45,071 bases of DNA from DASRHY01 sp046765875 (GCA_046765875.1 JBKPSJ010000194.1:1-45071); one strand, 5' to 3'. Numbered from the stretch's first letter, positions 14,581 to 23,254 are shown. Notes: a model not told the origin generated them from the letters alone. Made by a program: numbers and translations.

Positions 14581-15280
14581 GGCGGATCAACGCCGCGGCG
14601 TCGCGCGGAGCGGCGCCGCGCTGGTCGTTGTTGAAGTAGGCGTAGGCCTCGTCGAACCCGGCCAGCCGCTCCGCCCAGGTCGTCAGCGCGGTCCGCCCGT
14701 ACGACGGCCAGGGCGTGGCACCGCCTTCGTGCAGCCGCAGATACCCCCACTCGGCGGTCTGCCACAGCGGCGTCACCGGCTTGGACCCACGGTCGGCCCA
14801 GGCCAGCGCCGCGGTACGTCGTTCCAGGATCCGGCGTATGTCGTCGGTCCACCAGGTGTCGTGCCGCGGCTCGACCGCCACCCGGACGCCTGCCGGGAAC
14901 TCGGCCAGGCAGCCGTCGAGCAACGCCGGATCGGCCTTCAGCGTCGGCGGCAGTTGGAGCAGCACCGGGCCGAGCTTGTCGCCGAGCCCGGTGGCCACTG
15001 CCATCAGCCGGGCGACCGGCTCGGCGGGCTCACGCAGCCGCTTGATATGGGTCAGGTAACGGCTGGCCTTCACGGCGACGCAGAACGCGTCCGGCAGCGA
15101 GTCGCGCCAGTTCTCGAACGTCTCGCGTTTTGGCAGCCGGTAGAACGCGTTGTTCACCTCGACCGTGTCGAACACGCTCGCGTAATGCTCCAGCCAGCGG
15201 CGCTGCGGAAGACCCTCGGGATAGAAGTCGCCGCGCCATTCGGCGTACACCCATCCCGAGGTACCGACTCTGATCGCCAC
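14549..15280 (-). CDS. DUF72 family protein (TIM-barrel)
   Basis: The 243-residue product starts VAIRVGTSGWVYAEWRGDFY and has the DUF72 signature: EVNNAFYRLPKRETFENWRD, FCVAVKASRYLTHIKRLREP, LGPVLLQLPP, the conserved VAVEPRHDTWW, and AYAYFNND near the C-terminus. The fold is predicted to be a TIM barrel; the function is not known. GTG at 15280 is preferred over an upstream ATG at 15316 because homology begins at IRVGTSGW. It replaces, with its neighbours, the rhomboid gene found here in mycobacteria. Confidence 0.9.
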   Translation of the reverse strand: MAIRVGTSGWVYAEWRGDFYPEGLPQRRWLEHYASVFDTVEVNNAFYRLPKRETFENWRDSLPDAFCVAVKASRYLTHIKRLREPAEPVARLMAVATGLGDKLGPVLLQLPPTLKADPALLDGCLAEFPAGVRVAVEPRHDTWWTDDIRRILERRTAALAWADRGSKPVTPLWQTAEWGYLRLHEGGATPWPSYGRTALTTWAERLAGFDEAYAYFNNDQRGAAPRDAAALIRLSRPGRGVPR

Positions 15281-15328
15281 GCCTCCCAGCGTCCCGCGGC
15301 TGATGCGCCGGCGCATCCGGCGGCGAAG

Positions 15329-15694
15329 TCAGGATTTGTTGGACAAGAGCACTCGCCGGCCCAGTCGCGGTTTGATCCCGCGACCGCCGCAGGCCGAACA
15401 GGACCGGGTCGCGTAGGAGTAGAACGCGCCGCGATGGAAGCCGCGGCCGTTGCACCGCCGGCACTTCGTGTTCGGGTTCGTCGCGATCGAGATCAGGTAG
15501 CCGATCACGGCGACGCCGATCAGGATGATCAGGACGGTTCCGCCGCTGAAGCCTGCCGCGACGTCGGCGGCATGGGCCGGCTTCGGTGCGGGCGTGGCGG
15601 TCGGATGCGGTGTCGGTCGCGGGGTCGCGGCAGTGCTCACCGCCATCGAGTACCCGGTCTGTATCCAGGCACTGAGCAGGGACGTGGCGGACAT
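15329..15694 (-). CDS. Small membrane protein with a DnaJ-like CxxCxGxG zinc-binding tail
   Basis: This 121-residue protein has a short N-terminal part, a Pro/Thr/Ala-rich segment (about 27-43), one transmembrane helix (GGTVLIILIGVAVIGYLISI) and a C-terminal tail with two cysteine motifs, CRRCNGRGFH and CSACGGRGIK. These resemble half of the DnaJ zinc domain and could hold one zinc ion, probably on the cytoplasmic side. ATG at 15694 is chosen; a later Met (MAVSTAATPR) is possible. No function is known. It is divergent from murI. Confidence 0.75.
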   Translation of the reverse strand: MSATSLLSAWIQTGYSMAVSTAATPRPTPHPTATPAPKPAHAADVAAGFSGGTVLIILIGVAVIGYLISIATNPNTKCRRCNGRGFHRGAFYSYATRSCSACGGRGIKPRLGRRVLLSNKS

Positions 15695-15780
15695 CACCCC
15701 AGAGTGACGGCCCGGGCCGCAATGCGCCACCCCTTGCCGCAAGGTTGTGGACAACGTCATCGGGCTTCCGCCGCCCGGGA

Positions 15781-15786
15781 TAGGGT
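15781..15786 (+). promoter_or_regulatory. Likely -10 of murI (leaderless)
   Basis: TAGGGT lies 7 nt before the GTG at 15794. No ribosome site precedes the start. Confidence 0.45.
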
Positions 15787-15793
15787 TCTCGGC

Positions 15794-16597
15794 GTGGCGG
15801 ACGCACCGATCGGGATCTTCGACTCAGGTTTCGGCGGGCTGACCGTCGCCCGAGCGGTGCTGGACCAGTTGCCGCACGAGCCGATCCTCTACCTGGGCGA
15901 CACCGCCCGGCAGCCGTACGGTCCGAAGCCGATCGCCGAGGTCCGCGAGTATGCCCTGGAGTGCCTCGACCACTTGGTTGCCTCGGGCGTCAAAGCGGTC
16001 GTGATCGCCTGTAACTCGGCCAGTGCGGCGATGTTGCGGGATGCGCGCGAGCGGTACGACGTACCCGTGGTGGAGGTGATCCTGCCCGCGGCCAGACGGG
16101 CGGTCGCCGCCACGCGCAACGATCGGGTCGGCGTGATCTGCACGCACGCGACGGCGACGTCGATGGCGTACGACGACGCGTTCGCCGCGGCGCCGCAGAT
16201 CCGGCTGACCACCCAGCCGTGCCCGCGGTTCGTCGAGTTCGTCGAGGCCGGCATCACCTCCGGACCGGAACTGCTGGCGGTTGCGCACAGTTACCTCGAC
16301 CCGCTGGTCGAGGACGGCGTGGACACGCTGATCCTGGGTTGCACGCACTACCCGCTGCTGACCGGCGTGATCTCGTACGTGATGGGCGACAGCGTGACCC
16401 TGGTGAGCAGCGCGGAGGAGTCGGCGAAGGACATCTACGGCGTGCTGACCCGCAACGACCTGCTCCGCTCGGACTCGCTGCGGGCGCCGGTTCACCGGTT
16501 CGTCACCACCGGCAGTCCGGCCGAGTTCCGGGCGATCGGGGCCCGGTTCCTCGGCCCGGTGATCGGCGGCGTCGACCAGTTCGCCTGGGTCCGTTGA
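15794..16597 (+). CDS. murI: Glutamate racemase
   Basis: The 267-residue cofactor-independent racemase makes D-glutamate for peptidoglycan. The catalytic cysteines are Cys73 (VIACNSASAAM) and Cys183 (LGCTHYPLL). Asp10 in GIFDSGFGGLTVAR and YLGDTARQPYGPK complete the active site. GTG at 15794 is the only start that keeps the IGIFDSG strand at the N-terminus. Gene order murI, MBL phosphodiesterase, rph, rdgB matches Rv1338-Rv1341, with two genes inserted before rph. Confidence 0.95.
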   Translation: MADAPIGIFDSGFGGLTVARAVLDQLPHEPILYLGDTARQPYGPKPIAEVREYALECLDHLVASGVKAVVIACNSASAAMLRDARERYDVPVVEVILPAARRAVAATRNDRVGVICTHATATSMAYDDAFAAAPQIRLTTQPCPRFVEFVEAGITSGPELLAVAHSYLDPLVEDGVDTLILGCTHYPLLTGVISYVMGDSVTLVSSAEESAKDIYGVLTRNDLLRSDSLRAPVHRFVTTGSPAEFRAIGARFLGPVIGGVDQFAWVR

Positions 16598-16651
16598 GAC
16601 CGGTGGCGTGATCCCTACCACAACCGCCGACGTGAGCGGCGCCGGGCGGTC

Positions 16652-16657
16652 TACTGT
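16652..16657 (+). promoter_or_regulatory. Likely -10 of the MBL phosphodiesterase gene (leaderless)
   Basis: TACTGT ends 6 nt before the ATG at 16664, with no Shine-Dalgarno sequence between. Confidence 0.4.
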
Positions 16658-16663
16658 CCGAAT

Positions 16664-17413
16664 ATGAGGCTCACCGTCGTCGGTTGCTCGGGCTCCGTAC
16701 CCGGACCTGAGTCGCCCGCCTCCTCTTACCTGGTCAGCGCCGAGGGGTTCAACCTGGTGCTCGATCTCGGCAATGGGGCCTTCGGCCGGTTGCAGCGTCA
16801 CGTCGCTGTCGCCGACATCGGTGCGGTCGGACTGTCGCATCTGCACGCCGACCACTGCATCGACGTCTGTGGCCTGTACGTCGCGGCCAAGTACGCGCCC
16901 GGCGGACCGCTGCCGCACAAGATCCCGGTGTACGGACCGGCCGGCTCGCGGGAGCGGATGGCGCGGGCGTACGACCTGCCGGAGGAGTCCGGGATGTCCG
17001 GTGAGATGGAGTTTCTGGAGTGGAAGCCCGACCAGCAGATCGGGCCGTTCACGGTTCGGACCGCCCAGGTCGCGCATCCGGTGGAGGCGTATGCGATCCG
17101 GGTCGAGTACGAGGGCCGTTCGCTGGTCTATTCCGGCGACACGGGTCCCAGTGAGGCTCTGGTCGAGTTGGCCCGAGGCGCGGATGTGCTGTTGTGCGAG
17201 GCCGCGATGCGGGACGGCGACCCGGACAACCCGCCGAACCTGCATCTGACCGGGTCCGAGGCCGGTGAGCATGCGACGCTGGCGAACGTCGGCCAACTGA
17301 TCATCACGCACGTCCCGCCGTGGTTCCAACCCGAGGAGCAGGTGGCGGCAGCGTCGACCATGTTCGCCGGCGAGGTCGTCGCGGCCTCGTGTTCGGAGAC
17401 GTACGCGATCTAG
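16664..17413 (+). CDS. Metallo-beta-lactamase-fold phosphodiesterase, Rv1339-like (probable cAMP phosphodiesterase)
   Basis: The 249-residue protein has the MBL zinc motif HLHADH (59-64) after LDLGNGAFGRLQ. The other metal ligands are suggested by AQVAHPVEAYAIRVEY, YSGDTGPS and LIITHVPPWFQ. Position after murI identifies it as the counterpart of mycobacterial Rv1339, reported to hydrolyse cAMP. The HLTGSEAGEHATLANVG segment is typical of this group. Its TAG stop shares the CTAG (17410-17413) with the stop of the convergent oxidoreductase gene. Hydrolysis of another cyclic or RNA phosphodiester cannot be excluded. Confidence 0.9.
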   Translation: MRLTVVGCSGSVPGPESPASSYLVSAEGFNLVLDLGNGAFGRLQRHVAVADIGAVGLSHLHADHCIDVCGLYVAAKYAPGGPLPHKIPVYGPAGSRERMARAYDLPEESGMSGEMEFLEWKPDQQIGPFTVRTAQVAHPVEAYAIRVEYEGRSLVYSGDTGPSEALVELARGADVLLCEAAMRDGDPDNPPNLHLTGSEAGEHATLANVGQLIITHVPPWFQPEEQVAAASTMFAGEVVAASCSETYAI

Positions 17414-18567
17414 CGGACCTGCGCGTTGTCGAAGTAGCGGACCAGTTCGGGGTCGAGTTCGGGTACGTCGACCAGCACGCCGCCGGAGCGGAGCGACTCG
17501 GTCGCGGCGACCCCGGCGGCGACCGCGGCCCGGGCGGCGACCGGTGAGGTCAGGGTCGGGCCGCCGTCGCCGACGAACCGGACGAACTCGGCCACGATGC
17601 TCGGATCGGCGCCGCCATGGCCGCCCTCCGCCGGCTGGATCGGCACCTGCATATCGGCGTCCGGCCGGTACGCCGAGCGGCGCGCGTTCCAAACCTTGAC
17701 CACTCCGCCGTGCGTGTCGCCGAAGTTCTCCAGCCGCCCGGCGGTGCCGATCACCGTGTAGTTGCGCCAGTAGTCAGGGGTGAAGTGGCACTGCTGATAG
17801 CTGAGGAGCACACCGTTGCCGAGGGCAAGGTTTGCCTGGCTGAGGTCCTCGACGTCGAGCACCGGTGCCAGCCCGCGCTGCGCCGACGGCGGCCAGTTGT
17901 GCTCCGGGTCGAAGAATCCGGCCAGCCGCTGGCCGGACCGGTCCTGCCGGTCTGTGATCCCGCCGTACAGGACCAGGCCGCCCATCGCCTGTGCGCGGAC
18001 CGTGTACCCGCCGGCCAGCCAATGCATCACGTCGATGTCGTGGGCACCCTTCTGCAGCAGCAGACCGGTGGTCTTCGTGCGGTCGGCGTGCCAGTCCTTG
18101 AAGTAGTAGTCGCCGCCGTGCCCGACGAAGTGCCGGCACCAGATCGCCTTCACCTCGCCGATCGCGCCGTCGAGGATCAGTTCGCGCATGGTCCGTACGA
18201 ACGGCATGTGGCGCATGTTGTGGCCGACGTACAGGCGAGCCCCGGTCCGGTACGCGGCGGCCAGGATCCGGTCGCACCCCTCGGTGGTGATCGCCAGCGG
18301 CTTCTCGGCGTACACGGCCACCCCGGTCTCGAGGAAGGCCAGCGCCTGCTCCTCGTGCAGGTAGTCGGGCGTCATCAGGAACACGCCGTCCAGACCGAGA
18401 TCGAGCAACTCGCGATAGTCCGTGTACGCCCTGGCGCCCGGGTATACCGCGAGGCCCGAGTCGCGCTGCGCCGGAGCAGGGTCGCAGATCGCGACCACAC
18501 CGGGTGCGTGCCGGGCGAGATGACTGCGGGCGCCGAGCCCGACGACACCGAACCTGAGATCGTCCAC
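17410..18567 (-). CDS. Gfo/Idh/MocA family oxidoreductase
   Basis: A 385-residue NAD(P)-dependent dehydrogenase of the sugar/inositol type. The Rossmann domain starts VDDLRFGVVGLGARSHLARH; the conserved EKP motif is in VAVYAEKPLAITTEGC, and GHNMRHMPFVRTMRELI and the catalytic-region KGAHDIDVMHWLAGG follow. The C-terminal domain includes HFTPDYWRNYTVIGTAGRLE. The substrate is not readable. GTG at 18567 is chosen; TAGGAT lies 8 nt upstream, and an upstream start at 18612 is possible. It interrupts the Rv1339-rph order and points against the flanking genes, so it looks like a local insertion. Base composition is like its neighbours. Confidence 0.88.
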   Translation of the reverse strand: MDDLRFGVVGLGARSHLARHAPGVVAICDPAPAQRDSGLAVYPGARAYTDYRELLDLGLDGVFLMTPDYLHEEQALAFLETGVAVYAEKPLAITTEGCDRILAAAYRTGARLYVGHNMRHMPFVRTMRELILDGAIGEVKAIWCRHFVGHGGDYYFKDWHADRTKTTGLLLQKGAHDIDVMHWLAGGYTVRAQAMGGLVLYGGITDRQDRSGQRLAGFFDPEHNWPPSAQRGLAPVLDVEDLSQANLALGNGVLLSYQQCHFTPDYWRNYTVIGTAGRLENFGDTHGGVVKVWNARRSAYRPDADMQVPIQPAEGGHGGADPSIVAEFVRFVGDGGPTLTSPVAARAAVAAGVAATESLRSGGVLVDVPELDPELVRYFDNAQVR

Positions 18568-18575
18568 GGTTGGCG

Positions 18576-18581
18576 ATCCTA
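18576..18581 (-). promoter_or_regulatory. Possible -10 of the Gfo/Idh/MocA gene
   Basis: TAGGAT on the minus strand lies 8 nt before the GTG at 18567, slightly longer than the 6-7 nt seen at the other starts. The same bases could act as a weak ribosome site. Confidence 0.3.
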
Positions 18582-18668
18582 CGGAGGAGTGACTGTTGGC
18601 TCGCCGTTGCACGACGCGTCACCTCCTACTCACCGTGCGCCCTCCCGCCGCCGACACCCTGATGGAAC

Positions 18669-19499
18669 GTGAGCCTGACCTTCGTGGCGCTGGGTGACTC
18701 GACCACCGTGGGTGTCGGCGACCCATTGGGTGGCAAGGCGGTATCCCGGACCGGTGCCGGTGCCGGTGCCCTTCCCGGACAGGGCTGGCGCGGCTGGGCC
18801 GCACTGCTCGCTGACGCACTGAGTTCGTCGCACGATGTGACGTTCGCGAACCTGGCGACGTCGGGTGCGACCACACCGTCCGTCGCCGGCGGGCAGTTGC
18901 AGCGGACCGGCGGTGGCCGGATCGACATCGCGTCGCTGATCGTCGGGGTGAACGACACGATGCGGTCAACGTTCGACCCGTTGCAGATCCGCGACTGCCT
19001 GCACGAGTGCGCGGCCGAGCTGAACCGGCGTGGCGCGGTGCTGCTGACGGTCCGGTTCCACGACCACGGCCAGGTGTTCGGCCTGCCCGCTTGGTTGCGC
19101 CGGCCGTTGTGGCGGCGGATCGAGCTGGTCAACGCGGCGTTCGACGACGTGCATGCGATCTACGGCGGGATCCGGGTGGACCTGGCCGACTGCCCGGAGG
19201 TGTACCAGCGCGAGTTCTGGAGCATCGACCGGCTGCACCCCGGCGAACGCGGCCACCGCACACTGGCCCGGGTGTTCGCCGACCACCTGGTCCGGCACGG
19301 CATCCCGATCGCGGTGCCGCCCTCGATCACCTGCGACTCGCAGGTCCCGCCCACGCCGTGGGGCGACGCACTCTGGATGCTCCGCGAGGGCGCGCCATGG
19401 GTCGGCCGGCGCGCCCGTGACCTGGCGCCGTGGGCCGCGCGGATGGCCGTCACCGAGGCCCGCGCGACATTCCTGCGGAGGCAGCCCAGCGCGGCCTGA
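18669..19499 (+). CDS. SGNH/GDSL-family hydrolase
   Basis: The 276-residue protein begins MSLTFVALGDSTTVGVGDPL (initiator GTG), with Ser11 of the GDS motif as nucleophile. The other SGNH blocks are Gly66 (ATSGATTPS), Asn95 (GVNDTMR) and Asp-His in IDRLHPGERGH. There is no signal peptide, so it is probably cytoplasmic. The C-terminal about 60 residues are an extension rich in Trp and Arg. It could be an esterase, lipase or acylhydrolase. It lies directly upstream of rph, whose -10 starts 2 nt after this stop. Confidence 0.88.
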   Translation: MSLTFVALGDSTTVGVGDPLGGKAVSRTGAGAGALPGQGWRGWAALLADALSSSHDVTFANLATSGATTPSVAGGQLQRTGGGRIDIASLIVGVNDTMRSTFDPLQIRDCLHECAAELNRRGAVLLTVRFHDHGQVFGLPAWLRRPLWRRIELVNAAFDDVHAIYGGIRVDLADCPEVYQREFWSIDRLHPGERGHRTLARVFADHLVRHGIPIAVPPSITCDSQVPPTPWGDALWMLREGAPWVGRRARDLAPWAARMAVTEARATFLRRQPSAA

Positions 19500-19500
19500 G

Positions 19501-19506
19501 TAGGGT
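19501..19506 (+). promoter_or_regulatory. Likely -10 of rph (leaderless)
   Basis: TAGGGT ends 6 nt before the ATG at 19513. Although the SGNH gene ends just upstream, this hexamer suggests that rph-rdgB-ASCH has its own promoter. Confidence 0.45.
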
Positions 19507-19512
19507 CGTGCC

Positions 19513-20241
19513 ATGACGATCGAGACCCGCGGTGACGGCCGCGCTCCCGACCAGCTCCGGCCCGTGACCCTGACCCGTCGGTGGCTCGCCCATGCGGAGG
19601 GCTCGGTGCTCGTCGAGTTCGGCCGTACCCGGGTGCTGTGCGCAGCCAGCGTCACCGAGGGCGTACCGCGATGGCGCAAGGGCAGCGGCCTCGGCTGGGT
19701 GTCGGCGGAGTACGCGATGCTGCCCCGGTCCACCAACACCCGCTCGGACCGCGAGTCGGTGAAGGGCAAGATCGGTGGCCGTACGCATGAGATCTCCCGG
19801 CTGATCGGCCGGTCGCTGCGGGCCGTGATCGACTACAAGGCGCTCGGCGAGAACACGATCCTGCTCGACTGCGACGTCCTCCAGGCCGACGGAGGTACCC
19901 GGACCGCCGCCATCACCGGCGCGTACGTCGCACTGGCCGACGCGGTGACGTACCTGCGCGAGCGCAACGCGCTCAAGGGCGAGCCGCTGACCGGTGCGGT
20001 GTCGGCGGTGTCGGCCGGGATCGTCGACGGCACCCCGCTGCTCGACCTGGCGTACGAGGAGGACGTCCGGGCCGAGACCGACATGAACATGGTGCTCACC
20101 GCCGACGGCCGGTTCGTCGAGGTGCAGGGCACGGCCGAGGGCCAGCCGTTCGACCGCAAGCTGCTCGACGTGTTGCTCGACCTCGGTGTGGCCGGATGTG
20201 CCGAGCTGAGCCGGCTGCAGCAGGAGGCCCTCGCCGGATGA
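19513..20241 (+). CDS. rph: Ribonuclease PH
   Basis: The 242-residue phosphorolytic exoribonuclease trims tRNA 3' ends. Family features: GSVLVEFGRTRVLCAASVTE, SGLGWVSAEYAMLPRSTNTR with the active-site Arg cluster RSDRESVKGKIGGRTHEISR, LIGRSLRAVIDYKALGENTI, and LDCDVLQADGGTRTAAITGA. MNMVLTADGRFVEVQGTAEG completes the domain. Length is standard. rdgB starts inside its stop (ATGA at 20238-20241), as in many actinobacteria. Confidence 0.96.
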   Translation: MTIETRGDGRAPDQLRPVTLTRRWLAHAEGSVLVEFGRTRVLCAASVTEGVPRWRKGSGLGWVSAEYAMLPRSTNTRSDRESVKGKIGGRTHEISRLIGRSLRAVIDYKALGENTILLDCDVLQADGGTRTAAITGAYVALADAVTYLRERNALKGEPLTGAVSAVSAGIVDGTPLLDLAYEEDVRAETDMNMVLTADGRFVEVQGTAEGQPFDRKLLDVLLDLGVAGCAELSRLQQEALAG

Positions 20242-20843
20242 GCAAGGTCCTGCTCGCGACGCATAATGCCAAGAAGCTGGTCGAACTGCGCCGGATCCTC
20301 ATACCCGTGGTTCCCGGAATCGAGGTGCTCGGCCTCGACGACGTGAACCCGTACGACGAGCCGGTGGAGACCGAGCCGAGCTTCGCCGGCAATGCGCTTC
20401 TCAAGGCCCGCGCCGCGGTCAAGGTGACCGGGTTGCCGTCGCTCGCCGACGACAGTGGGCTGTGCGTCGACGCGCTGAACGGCATGCCGGGCGTGCTGTC
20501 CGCGCGATGGGCCGGACCGGGCAAGGACGACCAGGCCAACAATGCGCTCTTGCTTGCCCAACTGTCCGACGTACCCGATGAGCGCCGGGGTGCGGCGTTC
20601 GTGGCGGCGGTCGCATTCGTCCGGCCGAACGGGTCGGAGGACGTTGTGCACGGCGAGATGCCCGGCTCGGTGATCCGCGAGCAGCGTGGCGAGCACGGGT
20701 TCGGGTACGACCCGCTGTTCGTGCCGGAAGGGTACGACGTAACGTCGGCGGAACTGTCGCCGGAGGAGAAGGACCGGCTGAGCCATCGGGGCCAGGCGCT
20801 GCGGGCGATCGCGCCATTGGTCGCGGAGGCGCTGGGCGGATGA
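20238..20843 (+). CDS. rdgB: RdgB/HAM1 non-canonical purine NTP pyrophosphatase
   Basis: This 201-residue enzyme hydrolyses dITP, ITP and XTP to monophosphates and so keeps deaminated purines out of nucleic acids. Motifs: LLATHNAKKLVELRRIL (substrate phosphate loop), FAGNALLKARAA, LADDSGLCVDALNGMPGVLS with the catalytic Asp-Asp, and GFGYDPLFVPEGYDVTSAEL near the C-terminus with LSHRGQALRAI. ATG at 20238 is fixed by the overlap with rph. The next gene starts within its own stop. Confidence 0.95.
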   Translation: MSKVLLATHNAKKLVELRRILIPVVPGIEVLGLDDVNPYDEPVETEPSFAGNALLKARAAVKVTGLPSLADDSGLCVDALNGMPGVLSARWAGPGKDDQANNALLLAQLSDVPDERRGAAFVAAVAFVRPNGSEDVVHGEMPGSVIREQRGEHGFGYDPLFVPEGYDVTSAELSPEEKDRLSHRGQALRAIAPLVAEALGG

Positions 20844-21406
20844 GATTCGCCGGTGCGGATCGGATCGGCGTACAGAACGGCGAGATCACTGTCGCATTCC
20901 GGCGCTGGACGACGCCCAGGGTGATCGCCGGGCGGGACTACCGCACCAACGGAGGGCGCCTGCACGTCGACGCCGTCGACCGGATCGCGCCGTCGCGCCT
21001 CACCGACAAGGACGCGCGGGCGGCGGGCCGGCCGAACGCTGCGGCGGTGCGCGCCGACGACCGTGGCTACAGGGACGGCCCGCTGTATCGCATCAGGTTC
21101 CACCTGATCACCGAACCCGACCAGCGCGAACTCCTTGCCGCCGACGACCGCTTGACCCCCGCGGACCTGGCCGAGATCGCGGCCCGGCTCGAGCGCTACG
21201 ACAAGGCGAGCTCGCACGGCGCCTGGACCGCGCAAACCCTCCGTCTGATCGCGTCGAACCCAGCGCGCCGAGCCCCCGACCTAGCCGCATCCGTCGGCCG
21301 TGAAACCCAGCCCTTCAAGATCGACGTCCGCAAGCTGAAGAACCTGGGCCTGACCTACAGCCTCAAGATCGGCTACCAACTAACCCCCGCGGCACCGCCT
21401 ACCTGA
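20840..21406 (+). CDS. ASCH/PUA-like domain protein of unknown function
   Basis: This 188-residue protein starts MRFAGADRIGVQNGEITVAF, continuing RRWTTPRVIAGRDYRTNGGR. The N-terminal half resembles the ASCH (PUA-like, RNA- or nucleotide-binding) fold: a gene product that reads out a VTLAFR-type strand, an LHVDAVDRI strand, and DGPLYRIRFHLI. The C-terminal half is helical and basic, with a possible helix-turn-helix-like stretch (WTAQTLRLIASNPARRAPDL). It is coupled to rdgB by ATGA, so it may share a role in nucleotide or RNA quality control; that is inference. Confidence 0.75.
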   Translation: MRFAGADRIGVQNGEITVAFRRWTTPRVIAGRDYRTNGGRLHVDAVDRIAPSRLTDKDARAAGRPNAAAVRADDRGYRDGPLYRIRFHLITEPDQRELLAADDRLTPADLAEIAARLERYDKASSHGAWTAQTLRLIASNPARRAPDLAASVGRETQPFKIDVRKLKNLGLTYSLKIGYQLTPAAPPT

Positions 21407-21428
21407 CCTGGCTCGACACGGGGACGGG

Positions 21429-21509
21429 TGCCAGAGGAGGGACTCGAACCCTCACACCCGAAGGCACCGGCACCTAAAGCCGGCGTGTCTGCCGTTCCAC
21501 CACTCTGGC
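21429..21509 (-). tRNA. tRNA-Leu (anticodon UAG)
   Basis: An 81-nt type II tRNA. The acceptor arms GCCAGAG and CTCTGGC pair over 7 bp, with A as the discriminator; CCA is not encoded. The T-arm GAGGGTTCGAGTCCCTC is canonical. The anticodon stem CCGGC/GCCGG encloses the 7-nt loop TTTAGGT, so the anticodon is TAG, reading CUA and probably CUG. A long variable arm (TGCCTTCGGGTGT region) is typical of leucine tRNAs. It lies between the convergent ASCH-like and VWA genes. Confidence 0.95.
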
Positions 21510-21550
21510 CTGACCGCAATCTTAGAGGTGGTCGCGGTGGTCAGAAGACG

Positions 21551-23206
21551 TCAGCGGTGCTGGAGGGCGTCGATGAATACCTTCTGGATGTCACCCGGGT
21601 TGCGGGCCTGGTACGCGCTGCCACCGGTGGCGCCCGCCAGCTGGTTCAGGGCGGCGTTGTCGACGTTCGGGCCCATGCCGATCAGGATCAGCCGGATCGG
21701 CCGGGCCGGGTCGCGCAACTGCTGCAGTTGCCGCAATGTGTCGGCCAGTGTCAAGCCACGGACGTTGGTGCTGAACCCGTCGGTGAAGATCATCACCGCG
21801 TTCACCGAGCGCGGGTCATAGCTGTCCTGCACGGTCCGGTACGCCGCCAGCACCGTGTCGTACAGACCCGTCGAGGCGCCGATCTTGGTCTTCAACGCAC
21901 GCAACTGGTTGAGCAGCTCGACGCGCTGGCTGTGCCCGCCGGCATTGGCGTCGAGGCGGCGGATCGGGACCAGCGGGTACCAGTCGCGGGCCTCGCCGGG
22001 GTTGAACCTCGTCGTGATCGCCCACAGGCCGATCTGCGAGTTGTCCGGGAACAGCTTCATGCCTTCCACAGCCGCCTCGGCGGTGAGGTCCATCCAGGTC
22101 TTGCCGCCGCCGGCCGGGGTGGCCATCGACGACGAGGCGTCGATGACGGCCAGCGAGTGCGCGGACAGGGCGAGCGCGCCCCACTTCTGCAGCGTCGTCG
22201 CCGCGGCCTGCGTGTCCGGCGTGGGCAGCAGGGTCACCTTGCCGACACCGCGTCCGCCGCTGAGCGGGTCGTCGGTGACGTTCCGGAACCCGGCCTGGTC
22301 CAGTGCCTGGGCCTCGGTGTCGGCACGCAGTTCCTGGCCCAGCCGCTTGCCGGCCTCGGTGACCTTGCCGCTGTCGTCCTGGCCGGTGACCACCAATGGG
22401 TAGTCAAGTACCAGCGTGCCCGTGGACGGCACAACCGCCTGCAGGCCGCTGTCCGGCCGCTTGTCCTGGAACTGGACGAACGCCTGCTCCGAGGCCGGGA
22501 CGACCACCGCGGAGTCGGAGCCGGCGGCTTGGCTGAACAACCCGTCGACGTCTGTGTACGGCTTGGGCAGCGAGCCGTGCCGCTGGGCTATCGGTACCAG
22601 GATCTGGCCGACCGCGGCCTCGCTGACGCCGGTCTTGGCCCGCTCGGCCTGCAGCGCCAGCAGTGCGGCCGCACCGGTCGAGGTGGTGAGCGGGTCCAGC
22701 AGGTCTGCCTGCGCCTTGCTGAACGCGTCCAGCCAGCTGTTGCGGCTGGCGAGCGACTTGTCGGTGCCGACCAGCACGATCGGGGAGGTGGCCAGCGACG
22801 GAACGGCGACGGACGGCAGCGACTGGCCGTCGCCGGCGCGCTGGATCCACAGCGAGGAGTCCGGGATCCACAGGTCCGGCCGGTTCTTGTCGTCGCCGGC
22901 GACCTGCCCGGCGACGTTGGCGGGAGTAGCTGCGGTGACCTTGAAGGTGGCGCACGCGCCGCCGTCGTCGTGGCCCTGCAGTGCCTTCGCGGCGGCCTCG
23001 ACCTGCGGCTGCAGTTCGGGCACGGCGGCCACAGTGACGCTGATCGGCTCGTCGCAGTTGCCGGCGACGGCGTCGTCGTTCACCTTGTTGTTGCCGGCGG
23101 AGCGGACCGCGAACACGCTGCCGATCGTCAGGAGCCCCAGCGCGGAGATCGAAAGGATCACGAACCGGCGGCGCCCTGGCCTCTCGGCGGATGTATGTCG
23201 TCCCAT
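21551..23206 (-). CDS. Membrane-anchored substrate-binding-protein-like and VWA domain protein
   Basis: This 551-residue protein has a short basic N-terminus, one transmembrane helix (about 14-34, FVILSISALGLLTIGSVFAV), then an extracellular region. Residues about 50-330 resemble a periplasmic binding protein of the SBP_bac_11 type (DLWIPDSSLWIQRAG; LVLDYPLVVTGQDD). Residues about 355-551 form a von Willebrand factor A domain with the MIDAS motif DASSSM in LAVIDASSSMATPA and later NAVMIFTDGFSTN. It could sense or assemble something at the cell surface; the ligand is unknown. ATG at 23206 has GGGAGGAG 11 nt upstream. A perfect palindrome and a CRP-type site lie upstream. Confidence 0.88.
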   Translation of the reverse strand: MGRHTSAERPGRRRFVILSISALGLLTIGSVFAVRSAGNNKVNDDAVAGNCDEPISVTVAAVPELQPQVEAAAKALQGHDDGGACATFKVTAATPANVAGQVAGDDKNRPDLWIPDSSLWIQRAGDGQSLPSVAVPSLATSPIVLVGTDKSLASRNSWLDAFSKAQADLLDPLTTSTGAAALLALQAERAKTGVSEAAVGQILVPIAQRHGSLPKPYTDVDGLFSQAAGSDSAVVVPASEQAFVQFQDKRPDSGLQAVVPSTGTLVLDYPLVVTGQDDSGKVTEAGKRLGQELRADTEAQALDQAGFRNVTDDPLSGGRGVGKVTLLPTPDTQAAATTLQKWGALALSAHSLAVIDASSSMATPAGGGKTWMDLTAEAAVEGMKLFPDNSQIGLWAITTRFNPGEARDWYPLVPIRRLDANAGGHSQRVELLNQLRALKTKIGASTGLYDTVLAAYRTVQDSYDPRSVNAVMIFTDGFSTNVRGLTLADTLRQLQQLRDPARPIRLILIGMGPNVDNAALNQLAGATGGSAYQARNPGDIQKVFIDALQHR

Positions 23207-23254
23207 ATCGACGGCGTCTCCTCCCGGGCATGCTGCGGGCGCAGATTACCGGGA

